A model generated the notes under the pieces. That model was not told the DNA's origin, made no database searches, and saw nothing but the letters and a program-made list of their open reading frames with translations. A program made the position numbers and the translations under genes. This document shows, piece by piece, positions 21,941-34,435 of a stretch of DNA of 64,000 nt (positions are counted from its first letter, which is position 1; each line of letters opens with the position of its first letter). The stretch is from Undaria pinnatifida (lineage: Eukaryota > Sar > Phaeophyceae > Laminariales > Alariaceae): NCBI GenBank assembly GCA_012845835.1, contig JABAKD010000002.1:7372603-7436602 (forward strand). The letters run 5' to 3'.

Positions 21941-22354
21941 CTATTCGACGGAGATACGCTGTGGAGAAGTTGCGCAACCTATGAAATCCCACAAGGCGTA
22001 CGGGGAGCATTGACAATCTTTGACAACATTGTTCAAAATATAACGCCAGTTCTCGTTGCCCACGAAAAGTGTCGCTGACCTTGACAACATTGGAGGTAGA
22101 TCATCATCCTGAATTTTCAATATTCGATCGACATTGAAGTTCTGATGGGAAATCAGGGGCCGAACGGAGAAATTTGACTCGAAGCCAAGCACGACAACAC
22201 CAGCCCGAAACCAGAACATCGGGAGGTTGCGCCTGCGCCCCTCTGGCGGCCAGTTGAGAGGTGAAGAAAACACGTAGTCAGGCCCCTGCTGGCAGGTTTG
22301 CATTGCGCGTGGATGCCACGGCCGACCACCCGCAGGTGAACGAGATCTATCTGC
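21941..22354 (-). CDS. Candidate internal or terminal exon in the spacer
   Basis: The minus-strand frame is preceded by 'ttctcttggcag', a good acceptor (pyrimidine-rich, CAG). It reads ADRSRSPAGGRPWHP, then TCQQGPDYVFSSPLNWPPEG, NLPMFWFRAGVVVLGFES, SHQNFNVDRILKIQ and LFVGNENWRYILNNVV, ending at TAG 21941. Composition is protein-like and GC is higher than in the flanks. The far end overlaps a stretch with a recurrent 'ttgtgggatttc' motif (three times between 21745 and 21995), which weakens the call there. I do not recognise the family, and no partner exon upstream is convincing, although 22380-22790 has several overlapping frames. Confidence 0.35.
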   Translation of the reverse strand, partial: ADRSRSPAGGRPWHPRAMQTCQQGPDYVFSSPLNWPPEGRRRNLPMFWFRAGVVVLGFESNFSVRPLISHQNFNVDRILKIQDDDLPPMLSRSATLFVGNENWRYILNNVVKDCQCSPYALWDFIGCATSPQRISVE

Positions 22355-22379
22355 CAAGAGAACCTAGTGAATCACAATA

Positions 22380-23380
22380 GCGTGCCCGAACAGCCTTCGG
22401 AGGACCGCCCCGTCGATCGAGCAGCACTGCCGAAGCAGCTAGCAGGCTCTCGCGTGCGCCTGCGCAACGACCCGCGGCAGGCAACCACGCGTTACGCTCC
22501 CGCTCGCGTGGGCCATGAAGTTCGAGCTGACCGGCGCCCAATCTTCCCGATCAGCAGCGGGCACGAGCCTGGTCGCCAAAAGGATCTGGCCTCTAGTTCT
22601 TTTTCTGTGGTTGTTTTTACTCGGAAAGCGAGAGGGTTTATGGCAGAGGTCTCCACATTCGGATCTTTGGGTGTACTGCGCGTAGACCTGACCGGCGGAA
22701 GGCACACATAGCTACAGCTCGTGGCCGCGAGGAGCATGGTCCATGTAATCAAGAAGCGGGCGACGACCCATCGCCAAAATGTCATCCAGAACCTAGGGGG
22801 GTGAAGTTGCAGCAGGCCCGACCGGACTTATGGATTTTTGCGACAGCAACAGGGGAAATCGCGGGACCTCAACCAGCCCCCTCCAGCCTCGTCAGGTGAG
22901 ATAACCATCTGCCCCTACTAATCGTATATGCATAGTAACATCAAGTAGTTTGTCTCTCACGACGTCGGTGTATTCCTGAGGGTAGTTTTTTTTTTTGCCG
23001 GTCACCACGCTGCTGTGCGTGAATGACCTTGGAACAACCCCTTTATTATTGGAAATCATGGCCTTTGTGCGCCTTGAACCTCTGTGGAAGACACTTTTTA
23101 CGTGCCCTCACGAAATAACTGCGTGAAGGAAATTCGAAGCGGAGTTGTTCGTACTCTCTGATCGAGCCGCATCCCTCATCGCCCTGGATACCCCAACTAT
23201 GACCGAGCTCAACCGAGTTGACAGTCCGGCAACCGCACGCAATGGGCCGGGCATTCGAGGTGGCGGTGTGATGGACCCCACGGCTGCCTCGGTGCGGTCA
23301 GTCAGCTGGGCGAAGGGTCCTCCTCCCCTCGTTGACCTTTGCCAAAACAACGGTACGCTGCTACTGTGCTCGCAGTAGCT
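22380..23380. other. GC-rich unresolved spacer DNA
   Basis: Several overlapping frames of 80-115 codons exist on both strands, none with clear domain content. The region is not duplicated and has few of the window's common repeats. It could hold exons of the gene suggested at 21941-22354; I cannot choose a frame. Confidence 0.4.
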
Positions 23381-23534
23381 TTTTTTGCGAGACGTCTAGA
23401 TTGTTATCCAGGATATAGTATGGGAATCGGGAATATTTTGATATTATAGGGGTTTTAATATGGTCGACCGAATTGTTAACAAAAAATAAAAAGTTGTCGG
23501 ATTTTTCCGGGACAAAGTTTTATGTGTAGGGTTG

Positions 23535-23573
23535 GTGCCGGGTTAGCCTTAGGGCTAGGGTTAGGGTCTAAAT
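23535..23573 (+). repeat. Degenerate telomere-like tract
   Basis: The sequence reads 'ggttagccttagggctaggg' and then 'ttagggtcta', with about three TTAGGG-like units. TTAGGG is the telomere repeat type reported for brown algae. Similar short tracts occur at 42500-42545. Confidence 0.5.
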
Positions 23574-23959
23574 AAGTGATTTGGGCAGTATTTGACACTC
23601 GTCGTCTCAAAATACGGTAAGCACACGGGGTCAAAAATAAATCTCCAGCTTTTCATACTCTATCCTAGTATAATAATAATCCAGATTTGCGGTAGAGGCG
23701 GCTCGCTGAGCACGCCCAAAAAGGACAGTGTATTGATGGAGCTGCCAGCTCCGTCGACGCTCGGCCTGGATTGGCCGGCCGCCAAGAGAGACCGCGGCCC
23801 CCACTGGTAGACAATACATTTTAGGTGATACTTGGACTCGTTCATGTTGATTCTCGGTGCCTAGCTGGTTTGTAGCTGCAGCTTCTAAATCTCTTACTCT
23901 GCGTCCGCCAACCCTGTCTCGTGACACCTGCTACTGGAACCCGTCGGCCTCCTGTGTTC

Positions 23960-24049
23960 AAAGGCATTAATTAGTGGGGTATTAGTCCTTTTGACCATTT
24001 TCAAAGAAAGGTTAACCAATTTAGCTTATCCAAACTAAGCCTTATAACA
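23960..24049 (-). repeat. tRNA-like / LTR-like dispersed repeat, copy 1
   Basis: On the minus strand a purine run (CAGGGGGGGGAGAG) is followed by TGTTATAAGGCTTAGTTTGG, as a polypurine tract is followed by an LTR start. Further in is TGGTCAAAAGG (A-box-like) and, about 60 bp on, a degenerate B-box-like GGTTCCAGTAGC. It shares the frame of copy 2 at 24196-24346 and the embedded pieces at 14518 and 34600. Confidence 0.5.
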
Positions 24050-24195
24050 CTCTCCCCCCCTGAAACGGCGGGATGCCAGGTCGGCCGGATATACGGGCGG
24101 ACCTGTCAATATCCAAGCGGTCTCATTTCTTGGGGATACGGGGAGAGTGTATTTCGAGTTCGACATGGGGAAAATCTGAAACGTTTTCTTGTTGT

Positions 24196-24346
24196 TGTGG
24201 ATGGTGGGAATCGAACCCACTACCCAAAAATCCATGGTCCTGCCGACGACTCCATGTTTTAAGGTATCAGTGGGGTACTAGTCCGTTTGACCACTTACTT
24301 GCGCCAAAGGTTCACTAATAGCTTACCCGAACTAAGCCTTATGACA
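24196..24346 (-). repeat. tRNA-like / LTR-like dispersed repeat, copy 2, with intact pol III boxes
   Basis: Minus strand: a purine run, TGTCATAAGGCTTAG, then A box TGGTCAAACGG (24283-24293), a CATGG...CCATG hairpin, B box GGTTCGATTCC (24207-24217) within a perfect 5 bp T-arm stem GTGGG/CCCAC, and CATCCAC (24197-24203) as a possible acceptor 3' strand. The 5' acceptor strand pairs poorly and no anticodon arm is convincing. So this is a tRNA-derived repeat (SINE-like) or an LTR border, not a functional tRNA gene. Confidence 0.55.
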
Positions 24347-25861
24347 CCCGCCTTTCCTTCTTGATCCGCGAGTAGCATCTTGCCAAAATAAAGTCCATAG
24401 TCCTTCCTCTTGGTTCAGAATCGCTGTTGTATAGCTGGTATATGATACAACCAGCTGTTGTATCAGGTATACCGTGTATCGTATCAACGATGTCAATCAT
24501 CCGTCAATCAACCATCCAACCGGCAATCAATCGAAGGGGCCCACTCGACGAGGACAGAACATGTATGTCTAGTCAACTGTACTGAAAAACTGGTTGAAAT
24601 CGTCCAAAATCATCGGGGAGTTCGGAGTGAATGCGCTGTTGTTGTTGTTGTTCTAGTGTTGCATGATTCATCCATGCCTTCGAGAACTCGTGTTTCCGTT
24701 TAGATATCGAGCTCTTCGTGCTAGAAAGGAGCCCGTAAAACTTCTTCTGCAACCGCACCCCTACCTAGCGTGTAGGGATGACTCATGTACCTAGCTATTG
24801 ATAGACCATGGGCTTGGCTTCGTCATCGGGTTATATTCCATACCTAGACCATGGGCTTCGTCATTCAGGTTTGCCGTGGCGTGCGTCTTCCGCACCTTTC
24901 GCGTCTCAGCGCACTTGTTGTTCGTGAATAACCCCTTGATTGATGAGTGATCCCACGGTAGGGATGCAACAGATTCCAAGAAATTTCTGAAGCTCCCATC
25001 ATGAGGATCACCCGAAACACGACATTCGAAGGCGTTCGATCGCGCAATCCGACCAACGCTCCTCCTAGTACCTGACTCTTCTTGCAATAGTACTATAAAA
25101 CGAACATATACTCGTGAGAGTATCAGGCCACCATAGCCGATGATTGTCGCACTCGAGGAGCTCAATCGGCCAAAAAATGCAACTCCTGCCAAGCGACAGG
25201 GGATGACTCCCTTTTTTGGGGTTGTGTTCGCTCACTTACCCACACTCTTATACGAGTGTGGGCGGCGACAAACCGTTTTTTTCCTTCTTTTCCGATGTTT
25301 GTTGCGGATGCCGCCTAGCTCTTTTTGTTGGCCAACGTCTCTTTTCACGGGACGGCGAATTGGGCCATTTTGAAGTGTTTAGCAGCAGGGGAGAAGGACA
25401 CACGCTCCCCTTCTTGCAAGTAGTAAATAGTTCTCGCGCACTCGTTGTTGTTGTTGTTGCGCCTGAGGGGAGGAAAAGCAAAGATTACAAAGCGAAACAA
25501 AAAACAGATAAGGTACAGTCAGTATTATCATAGTCGTACTCAATTAAAACAGTTACCCATTAAAGGTACACACAATGCACTCGACATAATTGTCACCAAT
25601 AAGGTATACGTAGTGCACCCGACTAAAGTGTGGCCCGGGTGGGGTCATTGCGCCTGAGCGAAGGGAATCGAGGGAGAAGCACGATTAATAGAAATACATA
25701 CCAGGAATGTGTCACCCAGGTGTAAAGTAGAATTTACCCGATATGACCAGTACCCCATAATAATATGAGTAGACTATATATATAGCATTATTTATATGCC
25801 CTGTAGTGTATACTTACAAGCAATAAGAATATTATACCCCCATTTTATGTCATTACATTTT

Positions 25862-25970
25862 GCGCGATCGGAGTATCACACACAGCTTGCAAAGAAGATG
25901 AGTTTCGACAAAAGATTCGATCTCGCAGCGGGAGTGTATTTCAATTTTTATAAATTATAGTAGTATGCAA
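25862..25970 (-). mobile_element. Short mobile element (CTCCGATCGCGCG family), copy-B-specific
   Basis: The reverse-oriented body is 'gcgcgatcggagtatcacac' to 'gggagtgtatttcaattttt'. Copy A at about 4193 reads 'tacattatacaaaggctcc' with no insert, so this arrived in B or was lost cleanly from A. Confidence 0.75.
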
Positions 25971-26018
25971 GGGCTCCGCATGGCTGCCGGCATTCACCGG
26001 CATCCATGCTTTGGGCAG

Positions 26019-26039
26019 GGCAGGGCAGGGCAGGGCAGC
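26019..26039 (+). repeat. GGCAG short tandem repeat
   Basis: Four GGCAG pentamers ('gggcagggcagggcagggca'). Copy A has a single degenerate unit at the same place (about 4248). A small slippage event. Confidence 0.7.
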
Positions 26040-27588
26040 ACGACGGCTTGTTCGATTTAATATTCAATAGAGTAAAAACCGTCACCACACACACAGTCTA
26101 CGCGTACAGTATGTAAAGCAAGGCCAAGAGGTGATATATAGACTGACAATGGACTACGATCTACTGCCGTTTCTTACGTGACTCCGATCCCGATCTTCAT
26201 CATACGTACATATTTCCATTCGATAAATTCGAACCTCCATGCAGACTGACCCTCTAGTCTGGCCACGAAGAGACGTTTCGAGTGAGCTTCATGATGTTTC
26301 GACTCGATCGAGCATCCGGGGCCAGCAAGGTGGTGACCATGTTTGCTGCATGTTCTCTACGTAGCCACTAAAAGACGCATCTGCTATACCATGCATGATA
26401 ATATCCACTACGAGTATATCCGAGGCTTGCAGACTGACTCTCTGTGTATAGTCTGATCGTGGAGATACTTTCTACTTGCTGAAAGGTGTTCCAGGCGTGA
26501 AACACGGTGTCGCTGCCTTCATCGTTCAACTCCTCGAATGTTACTATTATTATATGATGCTGCTGCTTGTTGCTGTAGATCGCTCACTTCGTTATATAGA
26601 GTGGTACCTGATGGCACTCAAGAATCTGGCAGGTAGGAATTTCCGGTTCGAACTTTATTTAATTTAGACGAAAATAAAAAACGTACCTAGATGGCCATTT
26701 TTGTCTGATCGCTGATCGCTCACTGGCCGGGGGTCGTCCTGTACCTCATATGGGGACAACTGGGCCCCATCCCGGGAAACTTGAACAGCACCACACAAAC
26801 GCCATAGAAATGGACGAATTAGAGCGATTTATGTATACTGACCAGTAACAACAGTCAGTAGCCAGCACACGGCTCTGCCAACCACACAACAACGAAGCGG
26901 TCGAAAACACTAGTATACCTTGAGAAACACGCCTCTACTCTAGAACTGCACCCACGCTTGTGGGGACAAACATATTTGGGATACTTATGCGGTCCTGAAA
27001 GATGGACCAATGCGGACAGACTCGTTGGAGCGGCAATGAAAAATAATGACAAAACATAGTCTACATGGTTTCAGCTGAGATTTGTAAAATCGACGCCATT
27101 GTATTTTTGTTGCTTCCAGTGGTAGCCAGCGACACAACACATTCACGAACGGCACGGCAAAGCACAGCACATATACACACTGCGTCCACGACGGTTTCCT
27201 ATTGATCAAGTAGAGCGGACTGGCGCCAGTGTTACTGCTGCTGCTGCCGGTATTGCTCGGAACTTGACAAAGCCTGATACAAATTTTATCGCCTACCGCT
27301 ATTTAAAGGAGCCACTCCGACGTGTTTTGCCTTTGACCACTCCTCAAACCATGATTCAAAGAAAGTCTTGAGAGCATCTATTGCTGGCGCACACGAGATA
27401 TTGTACGTAGATAGATGTCGTAGAACATATGGCACGAAAAGCACGCCATACTTTTCTCGCGCGTTAGGCTGCGGGACAAGCACGCCATCCATCTCTAAGT
27501 TACGACGATTGTCTTGATCCCGGCCGAGCTCGGTGGCGGTGCTCTGAGCATCCAACTTCGCTACGCTGGCTCTGTTTTTCAAGGGATT

Positions 27589-28380
27589 GTGTTCTGCCTC
27601 GCTGCTCAAGTCGACGAGCAGGGGCATTTTTTATAATCGCCCCTTCTCTTCTCGCAGTTTTGTACTCGCTCCGCTTTCCGCCCGCCGTACGGCATCATCA
27701 GTCCAATTGTTTTACCCTACTGTCTGCTACTGGTATGACTCAGCAGCAGGAGCAGAAGCTCCGTTGTGACAGCCACGAACGGTGGTTCTGTGTGTATGCG
27801 TGTGCTCTTCTGTACACATGTGGGTGCAGGGTGGGTGCTGTCATAGGCACACAAAACGGCCATAAAGAGCGGTGTCTTCTTTTTCAAAAGCAGCCGCTCA
27901 GCCAAGCACCCACGAAGCAGAATACTGCAACAGCACAACAGCAGCGGTACAACGGAAGCCGCGCTCCAAGCCCTTGCCTTTGTGCCACTAGTCACGGTGT
28001 ATGTGCGCGTGGCTGGTGCACAGCAGCGGGATATCGAAACACAACGATATTAACACGTCCAACGCAACGGTCGAACTCGCATTGTCGGGCCCTATACCAG
28101 GTAGACGGAGTATACAGCAGCAAAATCAGTGCTATTGCAGCTCAAACCTGTACGTACAATTGGAACGCCTAGGTTTCCCATGTTCGACTTGCGGCACCCC
28201 CGGTATCCATATCAAGTTAGCCCCATCCCGAAGGAGAATCTTGTAGCAATTACATACAGTAGTATTAGTAGCAGTACCGTAATAGCCCCATATTATCTAC
28301 CATGTGTAGTAAGCCATTCGCACGACGAGTGGCTCTGTATGTAACACAAGACAAACACCAGGTATAGCGTGGCCGACGCA
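27589..28380. other. Copy-B-specific 0.8 kb block, no gene assigned
   Basis: Copy A passes from 'ggctctgttttt' (about 6456) to the GGACGCG element almost directly. The B block contains a 170-codon plus frame rich in Q, T, C and a 92-codon minus frame (27717-27995) with a signal-peptide-like run VVPLLLCCCSILLRGCLA after a basic N-terminus. CAG/GTA short tracts are common. I see no family match; the minus frame could encode a secreted leader, but chance is as likely. Confidence 0.45.
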
Positions 28381-28650
28381 GGACGCGTGCTACGATAGAG
28401 GTGCACCAACCATTGTGTTTCTGAGGGTTCTTCAATTTGGGAGCTTAAGACATACCTCTCCCAAAAACTGATTTGGAGAAAATATAAGACTGCTATGATA
28501 CCGGATGAAAAGCCTATGGCTGAGGTACGCAACGAGAATCAGGAAAAAAAAAAAACGGTTTCCATTTTCGACGATTTTGGGGTAAGGAGCCCCGTTATTC
28601 AGAAACCATTTTCGCCAAAAAACGGTATACCTCTATCGTAGCACGCGTCC
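28381..28650 (+). mobile_element. Miniature inverted-repeat element, copy-B counterpart of 6462-6732
   Basis: The TIRs are exact (GGACGCGTGCTACGATAGAG and its complement at 28631-28650). The right flank ('tgtatgtg' onwards) matches that of 6462-6732, so insertion predates the duplication. The left flank differs because B carries a 792 bp block (27589-28380) that ends exactly at the element boundary. Confidence 0.85.
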
Positions 28651-30788
28651 TGTATGTGTCCGCGAGGTACTTACTGAAATAGCCACTTCTCTTGCGAGGG
28701 GTGAAAAACTCAAAATCAGGTAGTGAAAACAGACGTATTAACGTGTATTAACATCCCTCCTGCCGTAGCCAGGAAGATTGCGCATCGCGTTTTGTGGGCA
28801 CGTCACAACGTCACGGTTGAGGCCACTCACCAGCAGTACTGCCCACCGTCGCGCACGCACTGAAGCCAGGACCCGGGTGGCACCTATAAAAACACATCAA
28901 ACCACATAACACAACAACATCGTGTTCGAGGGGAGCGGGGCGCGGTCTTGGCTGTCAACTTTGCTCGAAGTTAGTGATTGGGGGGTGAGGGCTAGACCTC
29001 GGCAAGTGAGGAGTTCCTGGGGACATTTCGTTGCACGCGTATATACCGTAGCATGCAACTTGATGAAGGGTCATTCCCGCCAAGTGCGAGGGCATGGGGC
29101 AGAGGTGGAGCGGCGGGGAAAGGGGGGGTGTACTCAGTATGTGCATGGCCGTAATCGTGTGACCGTAGACCCTCGCATCCTCACTATGCCGGGACGGAGC
29201 ATGTCGGGTTTTCACCAACCAGAGGCAGACAGTGCTTGCACCAAGCGCAAAGCGCCGTGCGGTGCTCGGCGAGTCGCATAAAGGGTGAACTGCATCCTTC
29301 CAAAAACCGCTCGTAAGACGGACTTCGGCACCCTGTGCCTACTTTCTTGCGTACGGATGACAGCGCCAATGACTTACGTTGTTTCCTGGTGTGGCCACTC
29401 CAGAGACAGCATTGGGTATTGCTATGAAACTGCCTCGTGGATGCCTTACATGAGGTTGGGGGGGGGGGGTAACAATTGCATCATGCACGGCCGCAATCCA
29501 TGGGGACGGTTAGACCCGTGGCCTGGTGATATTATTTCGCAGTGAGGTACAGAGTCATCCCAGTGAGCGGCCCAAACCCGGCGGCGAAAAACGCGTACCC
29601 TCCGTACCGTAGGGGGGTCCTTTTGGGGGCTTTTTTTTCAGTGGCTCAGGGTTACACGCGCGAGTGACCCCCCCTACCGTAGCCTTGATATCGTGCTGTT
29701 TTATCTTTTTTCGATGTGAAATCCCCCATGGGATGGTCGGCGGCGCTACGCCAAGAAGCCAATCGTCTCGCTTGCTATCGTCAGCGAGGTACAGACCCAG
29801 TCGTGCGAGTCACCCAAACCCCGCAAGTGAAAAAGGGTATACCCCTTTCTTACCGTTGTAGCCGTTTTACCCCCTCCTTACCGTAGGCTTGAATGCCAAT
29901 CGCAATATTTAACGAGGAGGCCTAAAACATGTACATCTACGATGAACCGAACCCGTTTCTTGTTAGGCAGTAGGTAGTCGGCGTCTCCCCCGATAGATAC
30001 ACCGGGTTTAACTGCTGAGGTCGAATGCCACAACCAGGGACATTGCCCTTGAACAAATGATTACGTCCAAAGTGGGATAGGGCGAGTTGGTGAAAAACTC
30101 GATGCCCCATTCGAAGAGCAGTGGAAGCGCTGAACGTTAAGCGCGACCAGAACGAAGGCACGTGTACCGGGGGAAGGGGGGGTGGGGGGGGGGGTGATAC
30201 CTGTGGCCACGGCGTGTTCAGACCGTCTTCCAATGTAACCCCTCGTACGACTTGAGCTAGACATTAAAAACATTGATCAAGCACACGACACAGCGTCGAC
30301 AGTTTAGTCCGGGTCTTAGCAATTTCTCCTCACCTTTTTCGCGTCTCCACTTGCTTTTACATGCGTAGCTAGTTTCATGGTCTTGGTTTGGTCGGCAAGG
30401 GCTGACCATGAATCCCACGGCACAAAATAGAGCTGGTGTGTATTCGTTTTCGTGTATTCGTTGCGCCTGCATGCCGCAAAGAGGGTTAGCGGGAAACGCA
30501 GAAAGATGCGTATCAAGGGGGGGGAGGGGGTACTCATTTCATGCACGGCCAGCAGTCGGATAGTCATAACCCTTGCCTCATTTCATGCACGGCCCCCAGC
30601 AGTCGGATAGCCATATACGCTCGCCCCCCTTGTATGTCGGGACCAGGGGGGGCGGGTAACAAGGGGCGTTCAGCAGGTGGGGGTGGTAATGGGGGAGTGA
30701 TGACCAAGTACTTCGGTGTTATACAGGCTGGGCCAGCAAATATCAGCTTTATACTCGTTCTGCGTTTTCCCAACCATTTGGAACTAAA

Positions 30789-31001
30789 TTATGTCTTCAA
30801 ATATTGAGGCAGTGTTTCTCGTCCGGCAGCGCGTTTGCCAACGTTAGATTTCGTTGAGGCCGGTTTGATCTCGGCCAGAAAGTCCAGCAAACCCATTTTC
30901 TTGGCAAATGCCAGCACAATAAAGTCTACAGGAGAGTCCGATAACGATACCGCTGGTACTCGGTGTGAACATTCCTCATGGTATGGCCCGACAATCGATA
31001 T
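30789..31001 (-). CDS. Unrecognised short open frame conserved in both duplicate copies (copy B, start lost)
   Basis: This aligns codon for codon with 10868-11080 at a constant offset of 19921. The frame is open for 71 codons, but the ATG of copy A is ATA here, so if A is a gene start, B has lost it; if this is an internal exon, nothing is lost. Readable pieces include SDSPVDFIVLAFAKKMG and GKRAAGRETLPQYLK. The function is unknown. Confidence 0.28.
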   Translation of the reverse strand: MSIVGPYHEECSHRVPAVSLSDSPVDFIVLAFAKKMGLLDFLAEIKPASTKSNVGKRAAGRETLPQYLKT

Positions 31002-34000
31002 CCTTACTATCGCCTAGTTCGATCTCCCCATCAAGAGGTATGTCGTGTATATGATTTCCTATACAAAGTCAATGATATTACGATGACATCCACAAAATCT
31101 GCAATATTCTTTTATGTTCACCTGGATTATTTCTTACGGGCAAGACTCCTTACCGCATGACTGCTGAATTTTTTTGTTTTCGTTTGTTTTTTGGTCGTTT
31201 TTAGAGTGCTTGAGTTCCCAAGAAAACACAACAAAACAAAAAAACTGCAGTACGTGTTCTCTTGAGAACACTATCGCGAAGCACGTGTGGAGGTTTCAGC
31301 TAAAAAAAAAACGGGACTGAGAATGTACGCGACCAACTAAAAAGCTGGTCTTGACTGGCCCAGCACGTAGTATTGTACACAGTATTAAGTACCGGTATAA
31401 AATATTTTATATACATTGGCATTGCTATATCTCCGTGTTTGCTACCGAAGTCATCGGCCTATCAAAAACGGGCTTAAGATACATTTTGAAATGTACTTGT
31501 CGACGCAGAATCTACGAAGCGACGATCCCATGGCGGTGCTTATCGTGAAGAAACCGATATCACAATAAACGGCAGCCGCTTTGCATGAGTGGATCCGTGT
31601 TGCATCAAAAAACGTCATAGCAGCAATCTCCCCCTACCGTACAACATAACAAATTGCCTTGGTCAAAGGACGCATTCTACTATTGAGGCAGGACTTTTGA
31701 GCATTTTTTTTTGTATTGAGTTGACGGACCCCTCCTTCGCCCAAACTGGTGAACGCTTTGTGTTCCTAGGTCGTGTTCTTTTGTCATCGGGGTTTCATTA
31801 AATCTTTTTGCAATATGAATGCTTTGTGTGCCTACTCTTGATATTAATAGGCCATACTTTTTTTCATCGGGCTGTACTTTCAGTTTTACCCCTGACCCAG
31901 GGTACGACAATAGTAGGGGGGATGTTACGACGGTGTCATGATGATGTTATTATATACCTCCATTTTCCCCACAGACAGGGCTTGAGTCACACGCACGACT
32001 GACTCTCTACTTAACGGACAATATGTCTTCACCATCAGGTGATATTTTGCGCAGCACAAGCTTTACCATTCAACTGCGGATTCCTATCGCCGGAGAAAAA
32101 CGAAAAACACGTAAGCTCAAGGCCGCAAAGAAACAGTGGCGCCACTTGCGCGACGAGTGGCCCAGACAGAGCTTATGCTGCTGCAGAAAACGTTGTTCCG
32201 AAAGCGCCCCCCCCCTGCCGTAGCCTTCGCCCCTGGTGCCCTCTTTCTTGCGTTTCTTGAGGAGCCCTGACGCGTGCCATCATTACGATAGGGGTCGCAC
32301 TGTTTTTGCTGAGTCGAGTTATGAATGACAGGGCTCCTTAACCCAACGTTTGTCCTAAAAATGGATTATTACTCTTATTTTCTTTATATATTTCTCTTTG
32401 TGTACCATAGCTAGCCCATGCGGTTGTTCATTGCAAAAATCCGCTTCTGTGGGAGATATACACTGGTATAGCCCTCCTACTCAAGCGATTAGGAGCCTCA
32501 GAACTGTGGACAGTGGAGCACCGGAAAGTGAATAGTGTTGGTGGTATGATACGATAGCTGATCTTCTTGGTGGTGATTGACTGCTGAGGATCTGGTGTGA
32601 GGTGTGAACGCTGTTATTTAGATCTGGAAAATCTGAAGACAACAGGGGTTTCTATTTATCCTCTTCTGGATTCTGGTAGAGGGATTCGGGAATGATGTTA
32701 AGATCCCTTGTTTTCTTGTGTTTTGGAGCTATTACAACAACTTATCTCTCTCTGTTAGCACCTAAACGGTGCTGACCAGCCCTCCTTTGGCCAAGGGGGA
32801 ACAACCTATGGTCTATAGACCCTGCCTGGCCTAGGCGTGTCTATAGCCATCGATAATTCGGGTTGAACACACCTCTACAGAGTAACACGCGTTTTCTGTA
32901 CTTCATCCACAAACTGGCTTTGGCATTGGGGTGTAGAAAAGGGGGTAGCAAGGGCAGTACAGCGGTGTTGCACCAATTTTTGAGACCGTCCGGTTTAAGA
33001 ATTTTCAGGAGTAAGACCAGGTAAATCGGCTAGTCACGAAAAAAAACGACTTGGAATTAGTGTAGGACGCGCCTGCTACAGTAGGGTTCGTAGCACCTTT
33101 TGTGCGAAATATCTTTCTGTATTACGAGGTTCCTTAGCACCCAACTTCGTCGGGGAACGCCGTTCGTATTTAGCGGTACTATTCGATTTTTCATACCTAG
33201 TGTATGGTATGGTTCACTGGGGTACAGCTTCATGTTTGCTTTTTGTTTCTGAACATCGGCTTTTGGGCGAGAGGTGACGAGCTCCCCATGAGAGAGCAGC
33301 CAAATAAGCCAAAAGAGGGCTGCACACCACTACCCTGGCAATCTGGCAATGCGTCGAATACAGGTCCAGTTCTTTTAATGGCTAAAAATGTCAAAGATAT
33401 TTTAACGTAGCAGAGATAAGACCACCCAAATTTGGGTTGTCATGGGGTGCGCTCTTACTTCAGGTACAGTGCTGTCAGGGGGATAGTAACGGGGCGTGAA
33501 CAAGGCGGGGTGCCTAGGGACCCACAGCCAGAAGCGTACCAAGCAGAGACGTAGTATTGTCAGATGGGCGCATTCAGCGGGCGTAAAACGAGAAAATTAG
33601 TTAAGCGAGCGCTCAACAAGAAGGGTGCCACCAATTGGGGGACATCAAAAGGGGAGCGGGGGTAGTAAGCGGAGCCAAGGGGCGTAGAGCAAAGGGTGCG
33701 CCACAACGGAAGCAGTCGGGGACGCGTTATACGACGGCGGGTAGCATGTTTTCGGTAAGTATTTTAACGAGTCGCTCTACGGTAGCCCCCCCGTCCCCTG
33801 CTCTGCTTTTACCGAAGTCACCGGGGTTTCGAAACAAGCTCTTCCGGCCGTATCTCCTGAAATATATTGCGCCCTTTGTCATACCGACGTCATCGTCCGA
33901 AGTTCATTTTGCAAACAAGAACAAACATGAATGTGCTGTTTTCATTTTGGATAGCATCCTTCCTTGTGTCGAGCAGCCAGGAAGCATTCGTCAATGAAGA

Positions 34001-34129
34001 AAATCGCTGTTTTTTTTGGGAAGGGGGGGGGGTGGGCGGCTATCGTAGAATCGGTCGAAGTATGCTACTAATTGTACCGTAGAGATGCAACAACGTTCTT
34101 GGCTGAATCTCACCATTCGAAGATCTCCA

Positions 34130-34435
34130 ACAAACGTCTAGCTCAATCCCTGACTGGGACCAACTCCATGGACCATCGCACCCAAACCCTCACTGGGAGG
34201 ATGTCCGAAATCGCAACTCGATGAACAATCCCGCACCTTTCTAGGTAGACCCCCCAAAAGCACAGTAATACCACCTAATATACAGTAAAAATTACGCATA
34301 CTGGGTATTATTCAAGCCGAGAAGTCCAGGCGATCGCACGTATTTTCGCCGAAGAGCCCTGAGATACTTCTATCGTCGTAGCACCCCTCGTAGTTCCGAG
34401 TGCCGGAGCTCCTTAGAAAGCTGGACGCATCGTAC
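34130..34435. other. Copy-B-specific 0.3 kb insertion
   Basis: Copy A reads 'gaagatctccattcgtacgt' where B has 'gaagatctccaacaaacg' followed by about 305 extra bases and then 'gcatcgtacgataca'. The block has 'tatcgtcgtagcacccctcg', reminiscent of the GGACGCGTGC family end. No coding content. Confidence 0.6.

Noticed and set aside
24196..24300. Functional tRNA gene
   Set aside because: A and B boxes and the T arm are good, but the 5' acceptor strand pairs with only about five of seven positions and no anticodon arm can be placed. I list it as a tRNA-like repeat.
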